The translations under genes and the position numbers were made by a program. Positions 7,461-14,260 of a stretch of 15,691 nucleotides of DNA are shown one piece after another. The stretch's first letter is position 1; every line of letters starts with the position of its first letter. The stretch covers positions 1-15,691 of the forward strand of contig CAAHET010000095.1 in assembly GCA_900772565.1 (NCBI GenBank), given 5' to 3'. The notes below the pieces were generated by a model that made no database searches, was not told the origin of the DNA, and worked only from the letters and a program-made list of their open reading frames with translations. This stretch comes from an uncultured Faecalibacterium sp. GTDB lineage: Bacteria > Bacillota > Clostridia > Oscillospirales > Ruminococcaceae.

Positions 7461-8588
7461 TCAGACGGTGTGGTTCTTCTGAACGTAGACCGGGAAGCTC
7501 TCGGTGCCGGACAGCTTTTTGCCGGCGGTGATCTTCACGTTCTTATCGGTGACAACGCAGTCCAGCTCCACGTTGGGCTCGACCACGGTATCCTGCATCA
7601 GGACGCAGTTCTTGACCACAGCACCCTTCTTGACCTTGACGCCGCGGAAGAGCACGCAGTTCTCCACGGTGCCCTCGATGACGCAGCCGTCAGCCAGAAT
7701 GGAATCCGAGACCTTGGAACCGGTGACGTAACGGGTGGGGTTATCATCGCGGATCTTGGTGTAGATGGGGCAGCCCTTGGGGAACAGTGCCTCCAGATTC
7801 TCGTCCTGGATCAGCTTCAGGTTCTCGTCAAAGTAGCTCTTCATGTCGCAGATATGAGCCACATAGCCGGTGTACTCCAGAGCGTGGATGTTCAGGATGT
7901 TGACGTTGTGTGCCAGAATGTCGCGCTCGAAGTAGATCAGGCCGCGGGCGGTAGCGTCCTTGACCAGCTTGATCAGAGTCTCGCGCTCCAGCACGTAGAT
8001 GTTCAGATCCAGATTCTGCTCGCCGGAGCGGTAGTCGTTGAACAGCAGCTCGGTCACGCGGCCATCGGAATCAATGGTCAGGGTGTAGTTGTCGTTCTTG
8101 CGACCCTCGGGAATCTCGGTCTTCTGGTAAGCCACGGTCACATCGGCACCGCTGGCCTGATGAGCAGCCAGCAGGGCGTTGAAGTCGTAGTTGACGGCGA
8201 TGTTGGCATCGCTCATGACCACATACTTCTCCTTCTGATGCTCGAGGAAGTCCAGAATGGAGCCCAGAGCCTCCACGCGGCCGGAGTAGATGCGCACGCC
8301 CTTTTCTGCAAAGGGAGGCACGATGTTCAGACCGCCGTGACGGCGGGCCATATCCCACTCGCGGCCGGTGCCCAGATGATCCATCAGGGAGTGGTAGTTT
8401 TTACGCACCACGATGGAAACGTTGGAAATGCCGCAGTTGGCCATGCTGGACAGCACAAAGTCTACCATGCGGTAACGGCCCGCAAAGGGGATCGAGGCCA
8501 TAGCGCGCTCGGTCACCAGCTCGGGAACGGTATTGTCATAGCTGTTGGGGAAAATGATACCCAACGCATTGGTGTTCTGTCTCAGCAT
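7461..8588 (-). CDS. glgD: GlgD, non-canonical ADP-glucose pyrophosphorylase subunit
   Basis: Partner subunit of GlgC in Firmicutes ADP-glucose pyrophosphorylase, known in that family to raise activity of GlgC in a heteromeric enzyme. The 375-residue product keeps the nucleotidyltransferase fold (S-I-P-F-A-G-R-Y-R-M-V-D-F, about 32-44; H-G-G-L-N-I-V-P-P-F) and the C-terminal left-handed beta-helix (about 280-350, D-G-C-V-I-E-G-T-V-E and similar hexapeptides). The glycine-rich nucleotide loop G-G-x-G-[ST]-R-L, intact in the neighbouring GlgC, is replaced by F-P-N-S-Y-D-N-T, so it is probably a regulatory rather than a catalytic subunit. Its ATG (8588) overlaps the glgC stop by seven bases, which fits translational coupling and stoichiometric assembly. 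Confidence 0.94.
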   Translation of the reverse strand: MLRQNTNALGIIFPNSYDNTVPELVTERAMASIPFAGRYRMVDFVLSSMANCGISNVSIVVRKNYHSLMDHLGTGREWDMARRHGGLNIVPPFAEKGVRIYSGRVEALGSILDFLEHQKEKYVVMSDANIAVNYDFNALLAAHQASGADVTVAYQKTEIPEGRKNDNYTLTIDSDGRVTELLFNDYRSGEQNLDLNIYVLERETLIKLVKDATARGLIYFERDILAHNVNILNIHALEYTGYVAHICDMKSYFDENLKLIQDENLEALFPKGCPIYTKIRDDNPTRYVTGSKVSDSILADGCVIEGTVENCVLFRGVKVKKGAVVKNCVLMQDTVVEPNVELDCVVTDKNVKITAGKKLSGTESFPVYVQKNHTV

Positions 8589-9775
8589 ACTTCCACACCC
8601 TCCTTGACGGATTCAAACACTTTTGCGCCCTCCTTGACGGTAGCGCCTGCGCCGATGGTCAGACCGGTGCCAACGTGGGCAATTGCGCCCTCGCCGCCGA
8701 CCTTTGCACCTGCGCCCACAACAACGTCCTCAGCAAGGATGCAGCGCTTGACCACGGCACCTGCCTTGACCACGACACCGTCCATCAGCACGGCGTCCTC
8801 AACGGTAGCGCCTTCTTCCACAACGACGCCTGCGCTCAGCACAGAGTGCTTGACGTTGCCGTAGATCTTGCAGCCCTCGGTGATGAGGGAGTCCTGCACA
8901 ACGGCGCGCTCGCCGATCTTCTGGGCGGGCAGCACGGGGTTGCGGCTGTAGATCTTCCAAGTCTTATCAAAGATATCGATACCAGAGTTCTCGGGGTCCA
9001 GCACTTCCATGTTGGCTTCCCACAGGCTGTCGATGGTGCCGACGTCGCGCCAGTAACCGGCAAAGCGGTAGGCGTACATCTTGCGGCCGTCACGCAGCAG
9101 GGCGGGGATGATGTTCATGCCGAAGTCGTTCTTGGAGTTGGGGTCAGCCTCGTCCTCGATCAGATACTTCTTGAGCACATCCCAGTTGAAGATGTAGATG
9201 CCCATGGAGGCCAGATTGGACTTGGGCACCGGGGGCTTCTCCTGGAACTCGGTGATGCGGTCGGTCTCGTCCGCCACCATCAGGCCGAAGCGGGAAGCTT
9301 CCTTCCAGTCCACTTCCATAACGGCCACAGAGAACTCTGCGCCCTTTTCCTTGTGGAAGCGCAGGAAGTCGGCGTAGTCCTGCTTGCAGATCTGGTCGCC
9401 GGACAGGATGATGACGTACTCGGGATCATAGCTGTCGATGAAGCCGATGTTCTGGTAGATGGCGTTTGCAGTGCCCTTGTACCAGTCGGTGCCGTTTGCC
9501 TGCTCGTAAGGGGGCAGGGTGTGCACACCGCCGTGCAGACGGTCCAGATCCCAAGGCTGACCGTTACCGATGTACTCGTTCAGCTTCTGGGGCTGGTACT
9601 GCGTTGCGATACCGACGGTGTCGATATCGGAGTTGACGCAGTTGGACAGCGGGAAGTCCACGATGCGGTACTTACCGCCGAAGGACACCGCAGGTTTTGC
9701 CGTCTTTTGTGTCAGCGCGTATAAGCGCGAGCCACGTCCACCGGCAAGGATCATTGCCACGATTTCTTTTGCCAT
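8582..9775 (-). CDS. glgC: Glucose-1-phosphate adenylyltransferase (ADP-glucose pyrophosphorylase)
   Basis: Makes ADP-glucose from ATP and glucose-1-phosphate, the committed step of bacterial glycogen synthesis. The 397-residue product has the N-terminal nucleotide loop L-A-G-G-R-G-S-R-L (10-18), K27-P28 and K35-Y-R-I-V-D-F, the metal-binding S-G-D-Q (125-128, D127), E-F-Q-E-K-P sugar-phosphate segment, Y-W-R-D-V-G-T-I-D, and a C-terminal left-handed beta-helix of hexapeptide repeats (about 290-375). Length is normal, slightly short of the enterobacterial enzyme. The ATG at 9775 has AAGGGGAG nine bases upstream. It lies 86 bases after glgB and overlaps glgD. The C-terminal extension of about 20 residues after the helix (ending in V-K-E-G-V-E-V-C) is of unknown meaning. 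Confidence 0.97.
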   Translation of the reverse strand: MAKEIVAMILAGGRGSRLYALTQKTAKPAVSFGGKYRIVDFPLSNCVNSDIDTVGIATQYQPQKLNEYIGNGQPWDLDRLHGGVHTLPPYEQANGTDWYKGTANAIYQNIGFIDSYDPEYVIILSGDQICKQDYADFLRFHKEKGAEFSVAVMEVDWKEASRFGLMVADETDRITEFQEKPPVPKSNLASMGIYIFNWDVLKKYLIEDEADPNSKNDFGMNIIPALLRDGRKMYAYRFAGYWRDVGTIDSLWEANMEVLDPENSGIDIFDKTWKIYSRNPVLPAQKIGERAVVQDSLITEGCKIYGNVKHSVLSAGVVVEEGATVEDAVLMDGVVVKAGAVVKRCILAEDVVVGAGAKVGGEGAIAHVGTGLTIGAGATVKEGAKVFESVKEGVEVC

Positions 9776-9795
9776 AGCTTTATTCTCCCCTTTAG

Positions 9796-9814
9796 CATTT
9801 CCTTTTTGGAAATG
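9796..9814 (-). other. Hairpin in the glgB-glgC gap
   Basis: CATTTCC and GGAAATG (7 bp) enclose a five-base loop. It sits just upstream of the glgC ribosome binding site. There is no T-run after it, so it is more likely an mRNA processing or stability element than a terminator. Confidence 0.4.
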
Positions 9815-9861
9815 ATAGTCAACAGATCAGAATGTTCGTGCGTGCATCCGTGTGGGCATCC

Positions 9862-12141
9862 TTACTCCTTGGGTGCTTTTGCTTTGCGGGTGCGCTTTGC
9901 GGGTTTGGTTTCTGCTTCGGTCTCAGGTTTTGCTTTTGCCGCGGTCTTTGCCTTGGCGGCGGTTTTCTTTACCGGCTTTTCCGCTGCGGTTTCGGGCTTT
10001 GCCTTGGGCTTGGCAGCGGTCTTTTTTGCTTTATCCGGTTTTTCATCCGCCGTTTCGGCAGCCTTGGCCTTGGTGGTGCGGGTCTTTTTTACCGGCTTGT
10101 CGGCGTCCGGCTCGGCTTTGGCCTTGCGGGTCGTCTTTTTTACCGCCTTTTCCACGGCGTCCTTGACGGTGGTCTTTTTGGCGGTCTTTTTCTCCGGCTT
10201 ATCCGTGCTGTCCTCTGCTGCCTTGCGGGTGCGCTTTGTGGGCACCTCAAAGTACAGGGTGCTCATGGGCGGCAGGGTAACGGTGATGCTCTGCTCAAAG
10301 CCGTGCTGCGGCTTTTTGTGGGTGCGCAGCGGCTTGTTGTGCACAGTGCCGGAGCCGCCGAAAGCGGCATCGTCACTGTTCAAGATCTCCTTGTAGGTGC
10401 CGGACACCGGTGCACCGAGGGTGTAGCCCTCGCGCAGGACGGGGTTGAAGTTGCAGATGACAAGGATCTGCTTGCCTGCGGCGTCCTTGCGCAGGAAGGC
10501 GATGACGCTCTGCTGCGAGTCGTCCGGGACGATCCACTGGAAGCCCTCCCAGCTGTAATCGATCTGCCAGAGGGCAGGGTGCTCTTTATAAAAAGCGTTC
10601 AGGGTGCGGACGTAGTTCTGCAGCTCGGCGTGCTTGTCGTAGTCCAGCAGCATCCAGTCCAGCTGCTTTGCCTCGTTCCACTCGGCAAACTGGCCGAACT
10701 CCTGCCCCATGAACAGCAGCTTCTTACCCGGGTGCGCCATCATGTAGCCGAAGAAGGTGCGCAGGTTATCGAATTTTGCGTCGTACTCGCCGGGCATCTT
10801 GTTCAGCAGGCTGCCCTTGCCGTGTACCACTTCATCGTGGCTGATGGGCAGGACAAAGTTCTCGCTGAAAGCGTAGAAGAAGCTGAAGGTCACCTTGTTG
10901 TGGTTGCCTGCGCGGAACAGCGGGTCGGTCTTCATGTAGCTGAGCATATCGTTCATCCAGCCCATGTTCCACTTGAAGTTGAAGCCCAGACCGCCGTCCG
11001 AAGCGGGCTTTGTGACCATGGGCCATGCGGTGGACTCCTCAGCGATCATGTACTTGTGGGGGTGACGGCCCAGCACGGTGTTGTTCAGCTTGCGCAGGAA
11101 GGCGATGGCTTCAAGGTTCTCCTTGCCGCCGTCCTTATTGGGCTCCCATTCGCCCTGCTTGCGGTTGTAGTCCAGATACAGCATGGAGGCCACGGCATCC
11201 ACGCGCAGACCATCGATGTGGTACTGCTCCAGCCAGTACAGTGCGCTGGAAATGAGGAAGCTCTGCACCTCGTTGCGGCCGAAGTCGAACACCATGGTGC
11301 CCCACTCCTTGTGCTCGCCGCGCTTGGGGTTGGGATCCTCGTAGCAGGCCTCGCCGTCAAAATTGTACAGGCCGAACTGGTCTTTGGGGAAGTGGGCGGG
11401 CACCCAGTCCATGATGACGCCGATGCCTGCGGCGTGCATCTTATCCACAAAGGCCATAAAGTCCTTGGGGGTGCCGTAGCGGCTGGTGGGTGCAAAATAG
11501 CCGGTGACCTGATAGCCCCAGCTGCCGTCAAACGGATATTCCATCACCGGCAGCAGCTCTACATGGGTGTAGCCCATATCCTTGATGTACGGGATCAGCT
11601 CGTCCGCCAGCTCGGAGTAGTTGTAGGGCTTGCCGCCCTCCTTCAGCTTCCAGCTGCCGGCGTGCATCTCGTAGATGTTCATCGGGCCGTTGATCACGTC
11701 CGCCTTTTTCTGTGCGGCCTGCCATGCGGCGTCATGCCATGCAAAGCCGGACAGATCGTAGACCTTGCTGCCATTGGACGGCCGGGTCTCGGCGTGGAAG
11801 GCGTAAGGATCGGCCTTGTAGACAAGGTCGCCTGCGCGGGTGGTCACGCAATATTTATAAACATCGTATTCCTTCATGCCGGGAATGAACAATTCCCACA
11901 CGGAATCGCCATCCACCTTGCGCATGGGATGGCTGCCGGGCTTCCAGCTGTTGAAGTCGCCCACCACACTGATGGCGGCGGCGTGCGGTGCCCATACACG
12001 GAACACGACGCCGGACTCCCCGACCCGTGTTTCCAGATGTGCGCCGAAGTAGCGGTAAGCCTCGCAGTTGTTGCCCTGCTTGAACAGGTACACCGGCAGA
12101 TCCGATGTATTGCTCTGAATCTTTTCTTCGGTCGGTTTCAT
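9862..12141 (-). CDS. glgB: 1,4-alpha-glucan branching enzyme with long Lys/Ala/Thr-rich C-terminal tail
   Basis: Introduces alpha-1,6 branches into glycogen. The 759-residue product has a CBM48-type N-terminal domain (about residues 28-125), a GH13 catalytic barrel (about 155-520) and a C-terminal beta-domain (about 540-634). All four GH13 motifs are intact: D-W-V-P-A-H-F (D245), G-L-R-V-D-A-V with nucleophile D315, I-A-E-E-S-T with the acid/base glutamate (E368/E369), and L-P-I-S-H-D-E with D436. After about residue 634 comes a tail of about 125 residues made almost only of K, A, T, E, P and R with repeats such as K-P-V-K-K-T and K-T-A-A-K, resembling histone H1-like proteins; branching enzymes normally end before this. 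The ATG at 12141 has GGGGAGGAG six bases upstream. It is the first gene of the glg operon. Confidence 0.97.
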   Translation of the reverse strand: MKPTEEKIQSNTSDLPVYLFKQGNNCEAYRYFGAHLETRVGESGVVFRVWAPHAAAISVVGDFNSWKPGSHPMRKVDGDSVWELFIPGMKEYDVYKYCVTTRAGDLVYKADPYAFHAETRPSNGSKVYDLSGFAWHDAAWQAAQKKADVINGPMNIYEMHAGSWKLKEGGKPYNYSELADELIPYIKDMGYTHVELLPVMEYPFDGSWGYQVTGYFAPTSRYGTPKDFMAFVDKMHAAGIGVIMDWVPAHFPKDQFGLYNFDGEACYEDPNPKRGEHKEWGTMVFDFGRNEVQSFLISSALYWLEQYHIDGLRVDAVASMLYLDYNRKQGEWEPNKDGGKENLEAIAFLRKLNNTVLGRHPHKYMIAEESTAWPMVTKPASDGGLGFNFKWNMGWMNDMLSYMKTDPLFRAGNHNKVTFSFFYAFSENFVLPISHDEVVHGKGSLLNKMPGEYDAKFDNLRTFFGYMMAHPGKKLLFMGQEFGQFAEWNEAKQLDWMLLDYDKHAELQNYVRTLNAFYKEHPALWQIDYSWEGFQWIVPDDSQQSVIAFLRKDAAGKQILVICNFNPVLREGYTLGAPVSGTYKEILNSDDAAFGGSGTVHNKPLRTHKKPQHGFEQSITVTLPPMSTLYFEVPTKRTRKAAEDSTDKPEKKTAKKTTVKDAVEKAVKKTTRKAKAEPDADKPVKKTRTTKAKAAETADEKPDKAKKTAAKPKAKPETAAEKPVKKTAAKAKTAAKAKPETEAETKPAKRTRKAKAPKE

Positions 12142-12158
12142 AGACTGCTCCTCCCCGT

Positions 12159-12182
12159 GCGGAAGCCGAAAGCGGCTTTCGC
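12159..12182 (-). other. Leader hairpin just upstream of the glgB ribosome binding site
   Basis: A ten-bp stem with one G-U pair (plus-strand arms GCGGAAGCCG and CGGCTTTCGC, loop AAAG) lies between the predicted transcription start (about 12192) and the ribosome binding site. It leaves only about four bases before GGGGAGGAG, so it could influence mRNA stability or initiation. Confidence 0.5.
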
Positions 12183-12198
12183 AGCTTTGTACTCTTTT

Positions 12199-12227
12199 AT
12201 ATTAAAAGGTTTTGACCAGATTTGCAA
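12199..12227 (-). promoter_or_regulatory. Predicted promoter of the glg operon
   Basis: On the minus strand TTGCAA (-35, 12222-12227), a 17-base spacer and TAATAT (-10, 12199-12204), about 58 bases upstream of the glgB start. It matches the housekeeping sigma factor consensus well. Confidence 0.75.
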
Positions 12228-12379
12228 GACTTTTTGTCCAAAATTCAAATACAATTACCACAAATTTTCTGGACTTCTCTGTATGTTGTGGGCATACCAT
12301 CCAAAATTTGCAGCTCGACATCGTGTAAACTGCTCATTTGCCAAACGGTTTCGGCGAAAGCGTTGCGAAAACAGAAAAG
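12228..12379. other. AT-rich intergenic stretch upstream of the glg promoter, no gene seen
   Basis: Together with the flanking promoter, leader and terminators this fills the 367-base gap between glgB and the G5/3D gene. It holds no convincing reading frame. Two copies of TCCAAAATT (about 12237 and 12299) and a weak GTTTCG/CGAAAAC dyad (about 12350-12374) are visible; a regulator site is possible but unsupported. Confidence 0.5.
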
Positions 12380-12415
12380 GGGGTTCAGGAAAGTCCGCAG
12401 ACTTTCCTGAACCCC
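12380..12415 (-). terminator. Very stable hairpin, second terminator-like element
   Basis: A 16-bp perfect stem (GGGGTTCAGGAAAGTC / GACTTTCCTGAACCCC) with a four-base loop is followed on the minus strand by CTTTTCTGTTTT. It lies about 30 bases beyond the first terminator of the G5/3D gene. It is likely a back-up terminator that shields the glg promoter from read-through. Confidence 0.65.
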
Positions 12416-12440
12416 GAAATAAAAATATTTTTCCGCTTAT

Positions 12441-12481
12441 AACAAAAGAAACCGCTGCACAGTTTGTACAGCGGTTTCTTT
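12441..12481 (-). terminator. Intrinsic terminator of the G5/3D gene
   Basis: A 13-bp inverted repeat (AAAGAAACCGCTG / CAGCGGTTTCTTT, 12445-12457 and 12469-12481) ends on the minus strand in TTTCTTTTGTT. It begins 28 bases after the stop codon at 12509. The A/T-rich outer ends make it work in either direction. Confidence 0.85.
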
Positions 12482-12508
12482 GCGTGGTTATTGTGTTTTG
12501 TTTACGGC

Positions 12509-13615
12509 TCAGTCCACAACGTAGACGTTGACCTGAATCGCGCCGTTGATGACGCTTTCGGCGTAGGTCTCGTAGAACAGGTCTACAAGGATCTGCCCTT
12601 TCTGGACGGCAATACCGGTGTCAGTGGCTATGGCGTAGCCATAGACGAACTTGCCGTCGGTGGAGGTGATGTAGAGCTTGGTGCCGTAGGGAATCACGTC
12701 CGGATCTACAGCTACGGTGCCGTAGCCCAGCCCCAGACCGGAAGAACCCTTGCCGGTACGGGAATAGTAGCCGGTGGCCTTGCCAGTGAGCACCTTGCTA
12801 TAAGAGGTGGGGGCGTTGGTGGTGCCGTCCGCACCGGTCAGGGGGGACACCGGCGCACCTGCGCCGTAGGTCTTGATGACATGGTCGGTGGGTTCCACCG
12901 TAGTGGTGGTATCCACAACGGTGCTGTTCTCCAGCTCGCCGTCCACATAGCGGTCGCGGGTGGTCACGGTCTGCTGACCGGCTGCGCCATGCTGCAGGGT
13001 GGTGGTGCGGCCGGTGTTGCGGAAGTACAGGCTGGTGTAGACATACTGGGTGTCGTAGGGGATAGCCTGTGTCTCCACACGCTCTGCGTAGTCCACGCGG
13101 TGGACTACAATCTTGCTGCCGGCGGTCACAATGTGATCCAGTGCCGGCTCGGTGTAGTCGTCCCCTTCAAGGGTGATACCGGCGCGCTCCAGTGCATCGG
13201 CTACGGTGCCGTACACCAGCTTTACAGGGTACTCTTGCCCGTCGGCGGTGATGCTGACGGAGAATGCGCGCTCGATGTTCAGGGAGGCAAGATTGCCGCT
13301 GAACGCAGTGTAGTAGACCTCATCGCCCTCTTCAGAGCGGATGCCGGAAAGGTGCATGACCTGTGCGGGGGAAGCATCGGCATCGGTCAGAAGGACCTGC
13401 CGTGCACCATTGGAGTCGGTGACGTAGGTCAGCCGCAGATTTGCAGCGGTGACGCCAAGGGTAGCCACAAGGCATACCACCATGACACAAAATGCCAGCA
13501 CACGGGGAGATACTGCCTGCTTTGCGGCAGTAACTGCTTTCTTCAATTTAACGGAAGCGATACGAGACAACTCCTCTCTTTGTCGTATTGATTGGTGCGG
13601 CCGCAGGAATCGCAT
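12509..13615 (-). CDS. Membrane-anchored G5 / 3D-domain cell-wall protein (YabE/RpfB-like)
   Basis: Likely an envelope-anchored peptidoglycan-remodelling enzyme. From the ATG at 13615 the product is 368 residues: a basic cytoplasmic start, one membrane helix (about 39-57), a DUF348-type ubiquitin-like domain (about 114-172), a G5 domain (about 175-250), a short linker and a C-terminal 3D domain (about 277-367). The three aspartates that name the 3D fold are visible: D304 in A-V-D-P-D-V-I-P-Y-G-T, D332 in A-T-D-T-G, and D345 in V-D-L-F-Y. 3D domains of this kind are related to MltA-type lytic transglycosylases. The start is uncertain: the frame is open to a GTG at 13741 and ATG at 13705, but that extension (42 residues) uses rare codons and overlaps strong hairpins. 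None of these starts has a good ribosome binding site; the best one (AGAGAGGAG) directly abuts a TTG at 13570. Confidence 0.9.
   Translation of the reverse strand: MRFLRPHQSIRQREELSRIASVKLKKAVTAAKQAVSPRVLAFCVMVVCLVATLGVTAANLRLTYVTDSNGARQVLLTDADASPAQVMHLSGIRSEEGDEVYYTAFSGNLASLNIERAFSVSITADGQEYPVKLVYGTVADALERAGITLEGDDYTEPALDHIVTAGSKIVVHRVDYAERVETQAIPYDTQYVYTSLYFRNTGRTTTLQHGAAGQQTVTTRDRYVDGELENSTVVDTTTTVEPTDHVIKTYGAGAPVSPLTGADGTTNAPTSYSKVLTGKATGYYSRTGKGSSGLGLGYGTVAVDPDVIPYGTKLYITSTDGKFVYGYAIATDTGIAVQKGQILVDLFYETYAESVINGAIQVNVYVVD
13560..13588 (-). other. Hairpin presenting a Shine-Dalgarno-like sequence, 5' end of the G5/3D gene
   Basis: On the minus strand ATACGA and CAA pair with TTG and TCGTAT (two-base bulge), leaving AGAGAGGAG in the nine-base loop. 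The TTG immediately after the loop is in frame and is one candidate start. It shares AATACGA, CAAAGAGAG and TCGTAT with the inverted repeat at 13671-13711. Confidence 0.45.
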
Positions 13616-13845
13616 CAGCACCCCGGCCGCCGGGACTGCGGCGGCTCTGGATATAAGCGCCGCACAGTCAAATACGATGCTCTCTTTGGGTAAAAGAAGA
13701 AGCATCGTATTACAGGGTGGAATCCGCTTTGGGCAGACCACAAAACTGCCCCGGCACAGGCCGCATCTGCCCGTGCCGTGCCGTACGCAGGACGGCTTTT
13801 TACTTCATCCAGATAGAATTTAAACGCTGCAACGTTTGTTGCACA
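13616..13845 (-). promoter_or_regulatory. Structured 5' leader of the G5/3D gene
   Basis: About 230 bases separate the predicted transcription start (about 13845) from the ATG at 13615. From 5' to 3' on the minus strand it holds hairpins at 13829-13842 (GCAAC/GTTGC), 13780-13796, 13752-13778 (CGGCAC/GTGCCG), 13731-13751 (GGGCAG/CTGCCC), 13671-13711 (11-bp perfect arms AATACGATGCT/AGCATCGTATT, 19-base loop) and 13626-13645 (GCCGCC/GGCGGC). If the GTG at 13741 were the real start, part of this would be coding. No known riboswitch signature was recognised. Confidence 0.45.
13780..13801 (+). terminator. Weak terminator-like hairpin on the plus strand
   Basis: GCCGT-ACGCAGG-ACGGC is followed by five T residues on the plus strand. 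The stem is only five bp. No plus-strand gene ends here, so at most it would stop antisense transcription from running into the divergent region. Confidence 0.35.
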
Positions 13846-13851
13846 GACGTT

Positions 13852-13880
13852 ATTTTACCAGACTGTAAAGCATCTGTCAA
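13852..13880 (-). promoter_or_regulatory. Near-consensus promoter of the G5/3D gene
   Basis: On the minus strand a perfect TTGACA (-35, 13875-13880), a 17-base spacer ending in TGG and TAAAAT (-10, 13852-13857), giving an extended -10. This is the best promoter match in the window and predicts a start near 13845, well upstream of any possible start codon. Confidence 0.85.
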
Positions 13881-14053
13881 ATTTGCGTCTCGCATTTCGT
13901 TAGATTTGTAACATAGTTTTTTGTGCAATTTTCACAGTGTTTCTTTTGATATTTTGGTTTTTAGGTGGTTTCCTTCTGATTTTTGCCTTTTTTCCGCATG
14001 TGATTTGTTCATGAATTTTTAACATTTATGCTGGCTTTTTTCCCTGTAAATAA

Positions 14054-14078
14054 GGCCGCAGCGGCGGCCGCTGCGGCC
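14054..14078. repeat. 25-base GC-only hairpin/palindrome between divergent genes
   Basis: An 11-bp perfect stem (GGCCGCAGCGG / CCGCTGCGGCC) closes a three-base loop, in the middle of an otherwise T-rich region. Neither strand has a T-run after it, so it is not a standard terminator. A protein-binding site, a boundary element or part of a structured RNA are all possible. Confidence 0.55.
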
Positions 14079-14098
14079 AAAACAAGATGCCCCACATC

Positions 14099-14122
14099 GC
14101 TGGTTTTGCATGGAAAACCAGC
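14099..14122. repeat. Nine-bp inverted repeat
   Basis: GCTGGTTTT (14099-14107) and AAAACCAGC (14114-14122) enclose the six-base loop GCATGG. It lies 21 bases after the GC-only hairpin and about 110 bases before the plus-strand promoter; function unknown. Confidence 0.45.
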
Positions 14123-14202
14123 AGGGGAATTACCCTATTCCAGCAGGGTGGAAGGGGCTGTATTTCCGGTGCAAAAACCCCATTTAGCAAAATGCCGAAG
14201 AC

Positions 14203-14223
14203 CAGAAAATTTCACATTTTCTG
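14203..14223. promoter_or_regulatory. Inverted repeat just upstream of the plus-strand promoter
   Basis: CAGAAAAT and ATTTTCTG (8 bp) flank TTCAC. It ends seven bases before the proposed -35 element at 14231, a position where an operator for the tail-fibre-like gene could lie. Confidence 0.35.
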
Positions 14224-14230
14224 TACACTC

Positions 14231-14260
14231 TGGATAGTTCTGCACCCCCGGCGGTACAAT
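14231..14260 (+). promoter_or_regulatory. Predicted promoter of the tail-fibre-like gene
   Basis: TGGATA (-35, 14231-14236, four of six consensus bases), an 18-base spacer and TACAAT (-10, 14255-14260). The expected start is near 14267, giving a short leader that contains AAAAGGAGG six bases before the ATG at 14291. Confidence 0.5.

Noticed and set aside
5761..8864. Long plus-strand open frames opposite glgA and glgD
   Set aside because: They mirror conserved genes on the minus strand, and their sequence is the typical composition of reversed high-GC coding DNA.
9816..9845. Internal promoter for glgC (TTGACT in the glgB-glgC gap)
   Set aside because: No acceptable -10 element lies 16-19 bases downstream on the minus strand; the best match has only three of six bases.
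9832..12531. 899-codon open frame on the plus strand opposite glgB
   Set aside because: It is the antisense of an intact, motif-complete glgB. High GC third positions keep the opposite frame open; the translation has no family features.
13712..13727. AGGGTGGAATCCGC on the plus strand, resembling a T-box core
   Set aside because: The T-box core needs a following terminator that pairs with it and an upstream specifier stem leading to an aminoacyl-tRNA or amino-acid gene; neither is present and it lies antisense to the G5/3D leader.
13616..13845. c-di-AMP (ydaO/yuaA) riboswitch in the G5/3D leader
   Set aside because: Genes of this type often have it, but I could not find the conserved GGGGACCC, GGGUGAAUC or GUCAGCUAACCUC blocks. 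A covariance-model search would settle it.
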